Assembly (NCBI RefSeq): GCF_023101685.1
Contig: NZ_CP082164.1
Coordinates: forward strand, 7,440,001-7,504,000
DNA from: Bradyrhizobium sp. 186
Lineage (GTDB): Bacteria > Pseudomonadota > Alphaproteobacteria > Rhizobiales > Xanthobacteraceae
Direction of reading: 5' to 3'
Length of the DNA: 64,000 bases
In this document: positions 15,735-23,402 of the stretch, piece by piece
Layout of the letters: each line of letters opens with the position of its first letter
Position numbering within the stretch: the first letter of the stretch is position 1
Translations under genes and position numbers: made by a program
Notes under the pieces: generated by a model
The model's input: the letters and a program-made list of their open reading frames with translations, nothing else
Database searches by the model: none
Told to the model about the DNA's origin: nothing

Positions 15735-17670
15735 CCGAACTTCCCCTTGAGTAGCGACGTAAGCATTTGAGCTGGCGTGTAATTCCAGCGGGCGTGACGG
15801 CGCGTCTGCCTACATTATGGGGCGATAGGAATGCCGAGCCGATTGAAGACGTCTTGTTGTAGTGGGGTTGGACTTGTGAGCATAGCGGCCGGGGCGTCCT
15901 GACCGATGCGAACGATGTTGCGTGTGAGCGTGGCGAGATCCTGCAACAGCGTTCGAAAGCTGTGCACGGGCCGGCCATCGTGGGTGTGCTTGCGATTAGC
16001 CTTGGTTCTGGCCGCGGCCGAGACTCTGGCCTTGGCGACGGGCGAGACGCGCGCGGCGTCGGCGGCCTCGCGGTCGTGATCGTCGAACAGGATCGGGGCC
16101 AGCGCGCGGCGCATGTGCCAGACGATGTAATAAGCGAGCATGCAGAGGAAGACGTGGGCGCGCACGCGGCCAGCGAGGCGATGGTGGATCGGGCGCACCT
16201 CCAGTTCGACGGTCTTGATGGTGCGGAAGGCGCGTTCGACCTGGGCCAGGCTCTTGTAGGCACGCACCGTGGCGGCGGTGTCGAGGTTCTCGGCCGGCAC
16301 GTTGGTCCGTAGCACATAGAAGCCGTCGAGCGACGCTTCGTTGGCGATGGCATCCTCGATCCGACTGAAGTCGAACGAAGTGTCGGTGATGGCGAGGTGG
16401 AAGTGCTTGGCCATCTTACGCTTGCCCAGCACGGCGCCGACCTTCAGACCGATCTCATCCTCGCCGCGCAAGGGGTTGCGCTGACGCTGCACGGCGGCCT
16501 TGACGCGGGCGAGATCCTTCTCGGTCGCCGCCAGCAACTCGCCGCGCTTGCGCCGACGCTCGTCGGCCAGATCCGGGTTGCGGCACACGATCAGGCGCTC
16601 GCCGGGGAAGTCGGGGGACGTGATCTCGGCCATATCGCGATCGTCGAACAGCGACAATTGCAGCGGGCCGCCGTCCTCGGCGAGCTTGCGGATCGCCGGC
16701 GCCCGCAGAGCGGTGATCCAATCGAGCCCGGCCGGCATCAGATCGGCTTCGATACGGGCGCTGGTGATCATGCCGCGATCGCCGACCAGTACCACACGCG
16801 ACAGCTTGAAGCGGGCCTTCAGTTTGTCGACTTGCGCGGCCAGCGTGCTCGGGTCGGCGGTGTTACCTTCGAACACCTCCACCGCCACCGGGCAGCCGTC
16901 GGCGGCGCACAGCAAGCCGAACACGATCTGCAGCTTGTCGGAACGACCGTCGCGGCTGTAACCATGCCGCGCCAATTCGCAATGTCGCCCCTCCAGATAG
17001 CTGGAGGTGAGATCGTAGAGCACCAGCGAGCCGTCATGCAGATGGCGCTTGGCGAGCGTCGCCTCGATCCCCGGTTGGGCCGTGCCGAGCAGGTCGAGCG
17101 CTTCGTAAAGCTCGTCCTCGTCGACGGCGCTGAGATCGAGCAGTTCGCCCAGCGAATGCGCCGCCGTCGCCTCGCTGAGCTGGCGCGCCGTGGCCAGCTT
17201 GGCGGCCGGTTCGATCACCCGTGCCACGATCAAGGCCAAAGCCAGCCTGGCCAACCGTCTGGGCTTGTCCGGGACAAGGCGATGCAGTCCGAGCTGGCGC
17301 GCCATGCCGAGCACCGCGGCCACGTGGCCGTGCGGCAGCGAGCGCTCGATCCGCAGTTGCTCGGCCGGCGAGACCAGCTCCTCGCCTTTCAGGACGCGGC
17401 GCAGCGCATCGATCTTCTCATCCGGCCAATGCGACAGGTTGGCCAGCGTGCGCGACTTGATCTTGTCGCCCTCGCGATAGCTCTCGCGCAACAGGATCGC
17501 GGGCGGTGAGTTGCGGTTGGGAATGCGGGCGACGAACATGCCGGAATCGAATCACGGAAACCTGCCATTCGCAAGCCAAAAATCATCATTTACATGCCTA
17601 CAAAATCAGCCCGATCCAAACTTCTCAAATCCTCTCAACGCTCTAACAAAAATCCCGAGGGGAAGTTCGG
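15735..17670 (-). mobile_element. IS1634-family insertion sequence, copy 1
   Basis: A 1936-bp element with inverted ends CCGAACTTCCCCTTGAG and CCGAACTTCCCCTCGGG, flanked by 6-bp duplicates CTTAGC (15729-15734 and 17671-17676). The copy at 42684-44619 has the same length, orientation and, as far as could be compared, the same sequence. The target lies on the overlapping stop codons of the MFS gene and ccoS. Confidence 0.93.
15815..17539 (-). CDS. IS1634-family transposase, copy 1
   Basis: A 574-residue DDE transposase of the IS4-like superfamily. LYDLTSSYLEG carries the first Asp, VVLVGDRGMIT the second, and the C-terminal block YKSLAQVERAFRTIKT the Glu in a Y-(2)-R-(3)-E-(6)-K type arrangement. 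The C-terminus reads HRLAGRVRAHVFLCMLAYYIVWHM. It is intact. Its twin at 42764-44488 encodes the same protein. Confidence 0.95.
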   Translation of the reverse strand: MFVARIPNRNSPPAILLRESYREGDKIKSRTLANLSHWPDEKIDALRRVLKGEELVSPAEQLRIERSLPHGHVAAVLGMARQLGLHRLVPDKPRRLARLALALIVARVIEPAAKLATARQLSEATAAHSLGELLDLSAVDEDELYEALDLLGTAQPGIEATLAKRHLHDGSLVLYDLTSSYLEGRHCELARHGYSRDGRSDKLQIVFGLLCAADGCPVAVEVFEGNTADPSTLAAQVDKLKARFKLSRVVLVGDRGMITSARIEADLMPAGLDWITALRAPAIRKLAEDGGPLQLSLFDDRDMAEITSPDFPGERLIVCRNPDLADERRRKRGELLAATEKDLARVKAAVQRQRNPLRGEDEIGLKVGAVLGKRKMAKHFHLAITDTSFDFSRIEDAIANEASLDGFYVLRTNVPAENLDTAATVRAYKSLAQVERAFRTIKTVELEVRPIHHRLAGRVRAHVFLCMLAYYIVWHMRRALAPILFDDHDREAADAARVSPVAKARVSAAARTKANRKHTHDGRPVHSFRTLLQDLATLTRNIVRIGQDAPAAMLTSPTPLQQDVFNRLGIPIAP

Positions 17671-17671
17671 C

Positions 17672-17857
17672 TTAGCGCTTGGCCCGCGCCGCATCTCCTT
17701 GCGCCTCCTGCGGCGGATCGTCATCGGCGATCGCACGCCAGGCGGCGCCGTCGAGATCGTCATACTGGCCGCTTCGGAGCGACCAGAGGAAGGCGACGAG
17801 ACCTGCAAGACCGAGCATGAGCGCCAGCGGCACCAGGATGACCAGGATTTCCATCAC
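17672..17857 (-). CDS. ccoS: cbb3-type cytochrome oxidase assembly protein CcoS
   Basis: A 61-residue single-span membrane protein. An N-terminal helix (MEILVILVPLALMLGLAGLVAFLWSL) precedes GQYDDLDGAAWRAI, the conserved CcoS/FixS motif. In other species it is needed to insert heme and copper into cbb3 oxidase. Translation is coupled to the upstream fixI remnant (GTGA overlap at 17854-17857; ATG at 17854 is an alternative start). Its TAA stop lies in the right-hand CTTAGC duplicate of IS1634-family copy 1, so the frame survived. No cbb3 oxidase genes remain beside it. Confidence 0.88.
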   Translation of the reverse strand: MMEILVILVPLALMLGLAGLVAFLWSLRSGQYDDLDGAAWRAIADDDPPQEAQGDAARAKR

Positions 17858-18325
17858 GCAATCTCCCGCGACGCGCTACGCGCCCGCAGCGAATTCAGCA
17901 TGACCAGGATCGACGAGCCACTCATCGCCGCTGCTGCGATCAGGGGCGTCACGACGCCGCTGATCGCGATCGGCACCGCCAGGACATTATAAGCGATCGC
18001 AAGCCAGAGGTTTTGCCGCATCAGGTGCAGCGCCTTGCGCGCAGAATCGATGGCCGCGACGACCGGCGCCAGCGGCCGGCCGAGGAAGACGAGATCGGCG
18101 GTCGCCTGGCTGAGATGCGCGGCCGAGATCGGCGACATCGAGACGTGAGCCGCCGCAAGCGAGGGCGCGTCGTTCATGCCGTCGCCAACCATCAGCACCT
18201 TGGCGCCGCGCCGCTTCAACCCCTCGATCCGCGCGATCTTGTCGGCCGGCGTGACGCCGGCGACCACGGCCCGCACGCCCTGCCCGGCTTTCTCAATCGC
18301 ACCGACCCGGGCGGCAGCGGCAGGC
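17854..18325 (-). pseudogene. fixI: FixI/CcoI copper P-type ATPase, 3' fragment
   Basis: Only about the last 155 codons remain: AGVTPADKIARI, the hinge motif VLMVGDGMNDAPSLAAA, and the final membrane helices (NLWLAIAYNVLAVPIAISGVVTPLIAAAAM). The metal-binding domain, CPC-type membrane site and DKTGT phosphorylation site are absent. An intact FixI has about 730 residues. Homology fades near 18300-18325, where the + strand begins to read as the end of a response regulator. This is a deletion junction, not an IS scar. Confidence 0.88.
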
Positions 18326-18412
18326 GTCAAAGACGTGATTTTGAAGCCGCTTCTCGATGAAACCCTGGTCAAGCGCATCCGCCATGCCATCCAGGACCGG
18401 CCCAGCGACTGA
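18300..18412 (+). pseudogene. Response regulator receiver gene, 3' fragment
   Basis: The + strand reads AAAAGVKDVILKPLLDETLV then KRIRHAIQD to a TGA at 18410-18412. This is the beta5 (KP) and alpha5 end of a receiver domain; the phospho-acceptor part is missing. It stands about 105 bp before fixK on the same strand. In Bradyrhizobium a single-domain response regulator gene is, to my knowledge, found between fixJ and fixK2, which would make this its last piece. The exact left limit is uncertain by about 25 bp. Confidence 0.65.
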
Positions 18413-18424
18413 CCCTAAGGGGTT

Positions 18425-18442
18425 TTACGTAGGTAATCTCCC
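18425..18442 (+). promoter_or_regulatory. FixJ-type binding site upstream of fixK
   Basis: TTACGTAG followed by GTAATCTCCC resembles the FixJ sites of rhizobial fixK promoters (core GTAMGTAG/ACGTAG followed by a TTTCCC-like stretch). It lies 75-92 bp upstream of the preferred fixK start. fixL and fixJ are not in the window. Confidence 0.55.
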
Positions 18443-18516
18443 TTAAGATATCGCTCTCAATTTCCGGATTGCATGATCCTGCGTAGCAATGCTCCATCAC
18501 AACGGAGATGGCGCAG

Positions 18517-19215
18517 ATGCTGACCCAGACACTCACCACCCAGGCGATCAACACCCAGATCGGTGGCAAGATTGCCCCTGCCCATCCCGTCTCCGACCAG
18601 TTCGGCGCGATCGCCGGCCATATCGGCCTCGTCGCCACCGAGTTCTCGTACCGCAAGGAAGAGGAGATCTACGGCGAGGACGAGCCGGCGGAGTACGTCT
18701 ACCAAGTCGTCTCCGGCGCCGTGCGCAGCTACAAGCTGCTCTCCGACGGCCGCCGCCAGATCGGCGCCTTCCATCTTCGCGGCGATGTGTTCGGCCTCGA
18801 ATCCGGCCCTGCTCACCGCCTTGCGGCCGAAGCCATCATCGACACCACCGTGCGCCTGGTGAAGCGTGCGAGCCTCGAGAAGGCCGCCGGCACCGACGTG
18901 CTGGTCGCCCGCAAGCTCTGGGCCATGACGGCGTCCGAGCTGCGCCACGCCGAGGATCACATGTTGCTGCTGGGACGCAAAACCGCGATGGAGCGCGTTG
19001 CGACCTTCCTGCTCGAAATGGACCGCCGCCTGGCCGTCGCCGGCATGATGGCACTGCCGATGTGCCGGCGCGACATCGGCGACTATCTCGGTCTCACGCT
19101 CGAGACCGTGTCGCGCGCGCTGTCGCAGCTTCAAGCCCAGGGCATTTTGGGCTTCTCCGGCGCCCGTCAGATCGTACTGCGCAACCGGGCGCGCCTGCAC
19201 AATCTCGACGCCTGA
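18517..19215 (+). CDS. fixK: Crp/Fnr family regulator, FixK2-like
   Basis: A cAMP-fold sensor (about 35-150) followed by a helix-turn-helix: CRRDIGDYLGLTLETVSRAL. The E-x-x-S-R recognition helix is that of FNR/FixK proteins. There is no N-terminal FNR iron-sulfur cysteine cluster. The start at ATG 18517 was chosen because CGGAG lies 9 nt upstream; an in-frame ATG at 18508 has no spacing. The protein is then 232 residues with Cys at 183, the length and redox-sensitive cysteine position reported for FixK2 of B. diazoefficiens. It should activate microaerobic genes with TTGN-N6-NCAA sites. A clear terminator follows. Confidence 0.82.
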   Translation: MLTQTLTTQAINTQIGGKIAPAHPVSDQFGAIAGHIGLVATEFSYRKEEEIYGEDEPAEYVYQVVSGAVRSYKLLSDGRRQIGAFHLRGDVFGLESGPAHRLAAEAIIDTTVRLVKRASLEKAAGTDVLVARKLWAMTASELRHAEDHMLLLGRKTAMERVATFLLEMDRRLAVAGMMALPMCRRDIGDYLGLTLETVSRALSQLQAQGILGFSGARQIVLRNRARLHNLDA

Positions 19216-19236
19216 TCTTTTCCTCCCGACCCACTT

Positions 19237-19268
19237 GGCCGGCCGAATTCTTTTCGGCCGGCCTTTTT
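19237..19268 (+). terminator. fixK terminator
   Basis: A perfect 10-bp stem GGCCGGCCGA/TCGGCCGGCC (19237-19246 with 19254-19263) with a 7-nt loop and five T residues, 22 bp after the fixK stop. Confidence 0.9.
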
Positions 19269-19279
19269 ATTTGCCGCGA

Positions 19280-20593
19280 TCATGCCCTGCGCCGGGTTTC
19301 CGGCATCACCAGGAGGATCAGTAGAAATCCTGTCGCGGCAACGCCGGAGAGCCCGATGAAGGCGGTGGCACTGCCGAACTTGTCGCTGACGTAGCCGCCG
19401 AGCGCGGTGCTGAGCGACGCGCCGATGCCGGTCGCGGTGCCGACAATGCCCTGCGCCAGATTGAAATGGCCGCTGCCGAACGCGACATCGGCCACGATCA
19501 GCGGGATCATCACCGCGAACACCGCCGCGGTGAAGCCGTCGAACACCTGCACCAGCACCAGCAGATAGGGATCGCGCACAGTTGCGAACAGCAGGCCGCG
19601 AACCATCAGCGCGCCGAATCCGATCAACAGCAGTGGCCGACGGCCCCAGAGCTGCGCCTTGCGCCCGACCGAGGGCGACAGCAGCGCCACGATCGCCTGC
19701 GGCACGATGATGCAGCCGGCGACAAGGACCGTCGCCCACTGGCTCGATCGCGCCGTCACCGCGCTCGCCATCAGCGGCATCATCGCGGCGTTCGCGAGCT
19801 GCAACAGCAGCACGCTGAGGGCGAAGACAATGAGCGGACGCTGCCGCACCAGATGCCAAAGATTGGTGTCGCCACGATCCTCGGCCTCGCGCGGCATTTC
19901 GCCGTGGCAGCGCGCAATGTCGACCTCATGCTCGCGGATGCGCGAGAGCGCAATCAGGGTCGGGATCGCGAGCAGGAAGGTGACCAGGAACACCGACCGG
20001 CTCGACAGCAGGTAGCCGGCGGTACCCATCACCGCTGCCGCAACGCCGTTGCCGAGGGACGCAAAGCGCGCATTGCGGCCGAGCCGCTCGCCGATCGCGA
20101 GCGGGCCAACCAGACCAAGGCTGATCGCCGCGATCGCCGGCCCGAGCACGCAGCTCGCCGCCGCGTGCAGCGTGGCCGCAGCTACCACCACAGGGAAGAT
20201 CGGCATGGCGGCATAGGCGAGCGCGCAGCAGCCGATGGTCGCGATCGCAAGGGCTGCGACGAGCCGCTCGGATTTCGCGGCGTCGATAATCGCACCGCCC
20301 GGCATCTGCCCGATCAGGGCGACGATGCCGCCGATCGACAGCACGAGGCCGATCTCGACCTGGGTCCATTTCTGCGTCGTCAGATAGACCGCGATGAAGG
20401 GGCCAAATCCGGTCTGCACGTCGGCAAGGAAGAAGATGAACCAGTCGAGACCGCGCAGGCTCTGGCGCGACGGTGCCGGAATGCCCGCGGCTGCCGGCGC
20501 GGTGGCCAAGAGATCCGGTTCACCGCGATCGTCGACTGCATGGTTCGGCTTCCTCGACGACAACACAGGCGGCCATCCCTCCCCGCGCCTCAC
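19280..20593 (-). CDS. MFS transporter
   Basis: A protein of up to 437 residues with about 12 membrane helices, a charged central loop (about 215-240) and the segment GLDWFIFFLADVQTGFGPFIAVYL at helix 1. The group is often annotated as a multidrug exporter. The listed start is GTG at 20593, overlapping the PRC-barrel stop as GTGA; the first 40 residues are low-complexity and a start further inside is possible. It probably forms an operon with the upstream PRC-barrel gene. Substrate unknown. Confidence 0.8.
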   Translation of the reverse strand: MRRGEGWPPVLSSRKPNHAVDDRGEPDLLATAPAAAGIPAPSRQSLRGLDWFIFFLADVQTGFGPFIAVYLTTQKWTQVEIGLVLSIGGIVALIGQMPGGAIIDAAKSERLVAALAIATIGCCALAYAAMPIFPVVVAAATLHAAASCVLGPAIAAISLGLVGPLAIGERLGRNARFASLGNGVAAAVMGTAGYLLSSRSVFLVTFLLAIPTLIALSRIREHEVDIARCHGEMPREAEDRGDTNLWHLVRQRPLIVFALSVLLLQLANAAMMPLMASAVTARSSQWATVLVAGCIIVPQAIVALLSPSVGRKAQLWGRRPLLLIGFGALMVRGLLFATVRDPYLLVLVQVFDGFTAAVFAVMIPLIVADVAFGSGHFNLAQGIVGTATGIGASLSTALGGYVSDKFGSATAFIGLSGVAATGFLLILLVMPETRRRA

Positions 20594-21111
20594 TGAATCG
20601 CTTGCAGCGGCTGCAGGCTGCCGGACGCGCCGAGCACGACGATCGGTGCATCTTCCTTGTATTCCGGCGCGGCCGCGACCTGCGCCTTAGTCAGTTCGAG
20701 CGTGATGCTGTCCTTCTTGTTGACGATCTTGCCGAAGCGCAGCGCATTCCAGTCGACCACGATCTTGCGGCTGCCGACGCCGAGGAAGCCGCCGAAATCG
20801 ATGGCAGCGGCGCGCACATGACCGCTGCGATCGACGATGATGTCGACGATGCGGCCCATGTCCTCGTCGGCTGCGCTGCGCACGTCGCGGCCGAGCACTC
20901 CATGGGCGTCGCTCGCGCCGATGATGGTGACCGACGGCGGCGGCGCGGCGTCCTTCGGCGTGACCGGCACGGTCGAGGCCGGCGGCTGTGCTGCCGGTGG
21001 CGCATTCGGCTCGCTCTGGGCCGCAGGCTGCTCCTCCGCGGCGCGTGACACCGCGACCGCCAAGCCCGCGACGATCGCAACGCTGAAAACCAACGATCCA
21101 ACGGCGCGCAT
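20590..21111 (-). CDS. Secreted PRC-barrel domain protein
   Basis: A 173-residue protein with a signal peptide (LVFSVAIVAGLAVAVSRA, cleavage near 25), a Pro/Ala-rich linker (about 28-62), and a PRC-barrel domain (about 68-150) recognisable from LGRDVRSAADEDMGRIVDIIVD and GFLGVGSRKIVVDW. PRC barrels are small beta-folds that bind partners or sense envelope conditions. It lies 24 bp after the debranching-enzyme stop region on the same strand and overlaps the MFS start by 4 nt. Confidence 0.85.
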   Translation of the reverse strand: MRAVGSLVFSVAIVAGLAVAVSRAAEEQPAAQSEPNAPPAAQPPASTVPVTPKDAAPPPSVTIIGASDAHGVLGRDVRSAADEDMGRIVDIIVDRSGHVRAAAIDFGGFLGVGSRKIVVDWNALRFGKIVNKKDSITLELTKAQVAAAPEYKEDAPIVVLGASGSLQPLQAIQ

Positions 21112-21135
21112 ACATCCTCCTTGCGGCGCGCCCTG

Positions 21136-23340
21136 CTAGCGCGCCAGCACAATCGACACCTGGATCTGGCCGCGCGTGCGCAGCACCTCCAGCGCCACGT
21201 CGTCGCCGTGACGGCTGACGCGCAGATCGACGCTGGACTCGCCCAGTCGCAGATCGTGCACGAACACCTCGTTCAAGAACGCCGGCAGACGCGGATTGCG
21301 CAGCCGGATCTCGCCACGCGCCACGTCGAACTCGATGCCCAGCGCCGCCTCCAGCAGCGTGAATGGCGTCGCGCTGGCCCAGGCCTGCGGCGCGCAAGCC
21401 ACCGGATAGAGCGTCGGGCCGCGACGCTTCTCCCGCCGGAAGCCGCAGAACAGTTCCGGCAACCGCCGCAGGTCCATATAGGTCGCGGCGTCGAACAGGC
21501 CCTTGAACACGTGCGCGACCGAATGCTTGAGCCCATAGCGTGCGAGCCCCAGCGCAATCAATGCGTTGTCGTGCGGCCAGACAGAACCGTCATGATAGGA
21601 CATCGGGTTGTAGCGGACCTCGCCTCGCGCGACGGTGCGGATACCCCAGCCCGAGAAGAAGTGCGGCCCCATCAGGTCGGCGGCGACCAAGCGGGCGCGA
21701 TCTTCCCGGATCATGCCGCTAAACAGGACTTGCCCGGCATTCGATGTGCGGACCTTGCAAGGCCGCTTCCTGCCGTCGAGCGCGAGCGCGTAGGTGCCAA
21801 GCTCCTCGCACCAGAACGCCTTCTCGAAGCGCTCGGCCAGCGCCTGCGCTTCGGCCTCGAGCTTCCTCACACGGTCCGGCTTGCCGAGCCGCAAGGCGCA
21901 ACGCGCGGCGAGCTGCTTTGCCGCGTAGACGTAGCCCTGGACTTCGGCCAGCGCGATATTGCCTTCCGCAAGCTGGCCGTCGGCATGGAAGATCGCGTCG
22001 TAAGAGTCCTTCCAGCCCTGGTTGGCGAGGCCCTTTTCGGTGGCCCGCTGGTACTCGACAAAGCCGTCCTGATCGGGATCGCCGGGTCCGTCGATCCAGG
22101 CGAGCCCCGCCTCGATCGCAGGCCACAATTCGACCAACGTCTTCTCGTCGCCGGTACGTTCGAAATAGCGCCCGGCCAGCATCACGAACAATGCAGTTGA
22201 ATCCACGCTGCCGTAATATTGCGCGAACGGCACCTCCCGCAGCGCCGCCATTTCGCCGCCGCGCATCTCGTGCAGGATCTTTCCTGGCGCGGCGTCCGCG
22301 AGCGGATCGACCGCCTTCGCCTGGAAATGTGCGAGCCGCCGCAGCACGCCCTTGGCGACACGGGGGTCGACCCACAGCATCTGGAGCGCGGTGATCAGTC
22401 CGTCGCGGCCGAATGTCGTCGAGTACCAGGGAATGCCGGCATAGGGATAACGCCCCTGCGGCGTCTCCGTCATCAGCATGTTGAGGTCGGCCATGGCCTG
22501 GCACAGCACCTCGTTGAAAATGTTGTTGGAGGTTTCGATGCTGGCCGCGCCCATGGTCGAATGGCGCATCTCGCGCCGATGGGCAAGCAGGCCTTGGAAA
22601 AACCGCGCCGGCTTTTGCGCCAGCGGCCGGTTGCAGGACACGGCCACGAACAGCGATTTCGTCTGATGCGGCTCCAAATCGAGCTCCCAGATCGCGGCAT
22701 TGACCGAGAGCCGCGTCGGACGCGGGTCGAAATGCAGGCCGGTCCTGCGCTCGACGTCGTCGAGGCCGCGATAGTCGAACAGCACGTCGGTCGGTCCGAG
22801 CAGCCGGCTCGTTCCGAGCCCGCGGCGCGGCCGCCGCTCGCCGCGGACCTCGAACAAATCGGCGAAGTCGTTGTCGAACAGCAGCGTTAACGCGAAGCTG
22901 GCGCGCCGGTCGCCATGGTTCTGCACGCCGATGCGCTGATAGGCCGTGCCGCGCCACAGGAAGATCGTGCGCACAATGTGCAGCAGGTCTTTTTGCAGAA
23001 CGAGGCTGCCCTGCCGGTAGATGTCCGGATTGGTGAGATCGACGGTCAGCGCCGAATTGTCGTCGCGCAAATTCGAGCCGAGCAGCAGCGGCTGCAGATC
23101 GTCGAGCACCAGTTCGAGCCGGGCAAGATAGCGCGTATCGCAATGGAACAGGCCGTCCGGCCCGCCAGCCGAGGCACCAATATCGCCATGGCTGTCGAGC
23201 ACGATGAAGGTGTCGTCGTGCTTGAGCGAACGCCGCGGCCGGGCCGAGGGTCCGGTCATCGGAATGTAGAAGGGCTGCTCGGCCACCTGTTCCACGGTCC
23301 GCGCGACGGATATGAACTGGGTTACGACTTCGGCTGACAT
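21136..23340 (-). CDS. Glycogen debranching family amylo-alpha-1,6-glucosidase
   Basis: A 734-residue enzyme. The N-terminal GDE-type domain (about 30-230) shows TFIVLDSHGDIG, GLFHCDTRYLARLEL and LLGSNLRDDNSALTVDLTNPD. The catalytic (alpha/alpha)6 domain (about 290-700) includes YPYAGIPWYSTTFGRDGLITALQ and GWGIRTVARGEVRYNPMSYHDGSVWPHDN. It should hydrolyse alpha-1,6 branch residues or related oligosaccharides. The frame stays open to 23793 but that overlaps the ABC gene; ATG 23340 with GGAAGAG upstream is chosen. It lies 62 bp after the ABC transporter gene, and the pair diverges from a GT4 glycosyltransferase. Confidence 0.88.
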   Translation of the reverse strand: MSAEVVTQFISVARTVEQVAEQPFYIPMTGPSARPRRSLKHDDTFIVLDSHGDIGASAGGPDGLFHCDTRYLARLELVLDDLQPLLLGSNLRDDNSALTVDLTNPDIYRQGSLVLQKDLLHIVRTIFLWRGTAYQRIGVQNHGDRRASFALTLLFDNDFADLFEVRGERRPRRGLGTSRLLGPTDVLFDYRGLDDVERRTGLHFDPRPTRLSVNAAIWELDLEPHQTKSLFVAVSCNRPLAQKPARFFQGLLAHRREMRHSTMGAASIETSNNIFNEVLCQAMADLNMLMTETPQGRYPYAGIPWYSTTFGRDGLITALQMLWVDPRVAKGVLRRLAHFQAKAVDPLADAAPGKILHEMRGGEMAALREVPFAQYYGSVDSTALFVMLAGRYFERTGDEKTLVELWPAIEAGLAWIDGPGDPDQDGFVEYQRATEKGLANQGWKDSYDAIFHADGQLAEGNIALAEVQGYVYAAKQLAARCALRLGKPDRVRKLEAEAQALAERFEKAFWCEELGTYALALDGRKRPCKVRTSNAGQVLFSGMIREDRARLVAADLMGPHFFSGWGIRTVARGEVRYNPMSYHDGSVWPHDNALIALGLARYGLKHSVAHVFKGLFDAATYMDLRRLPELFCGFRREKRRGPTLYPVACAPQAWASATPFTLLEAALGIEFDVARGEIRLRNPRLPAFLNEVFVHDLRLGESSVDLRVSRHGDDVALEVLRTRGQIQVSIVLAR

Positions 23341-23402
23341 GAGCTCTTCCCCTGCGCCTTGTTTCGAAACGCAACCAACCAACGCCAATGCGACTGTTGG
23401 GC

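Noticed and set aside
18430..18510. FNR/FixK box (TTGN-N6-NCAA) upstream of fixK
   Set aside because: TTGC and GCAA occur near 18473-18495 but are 13 bp apart, not 6.
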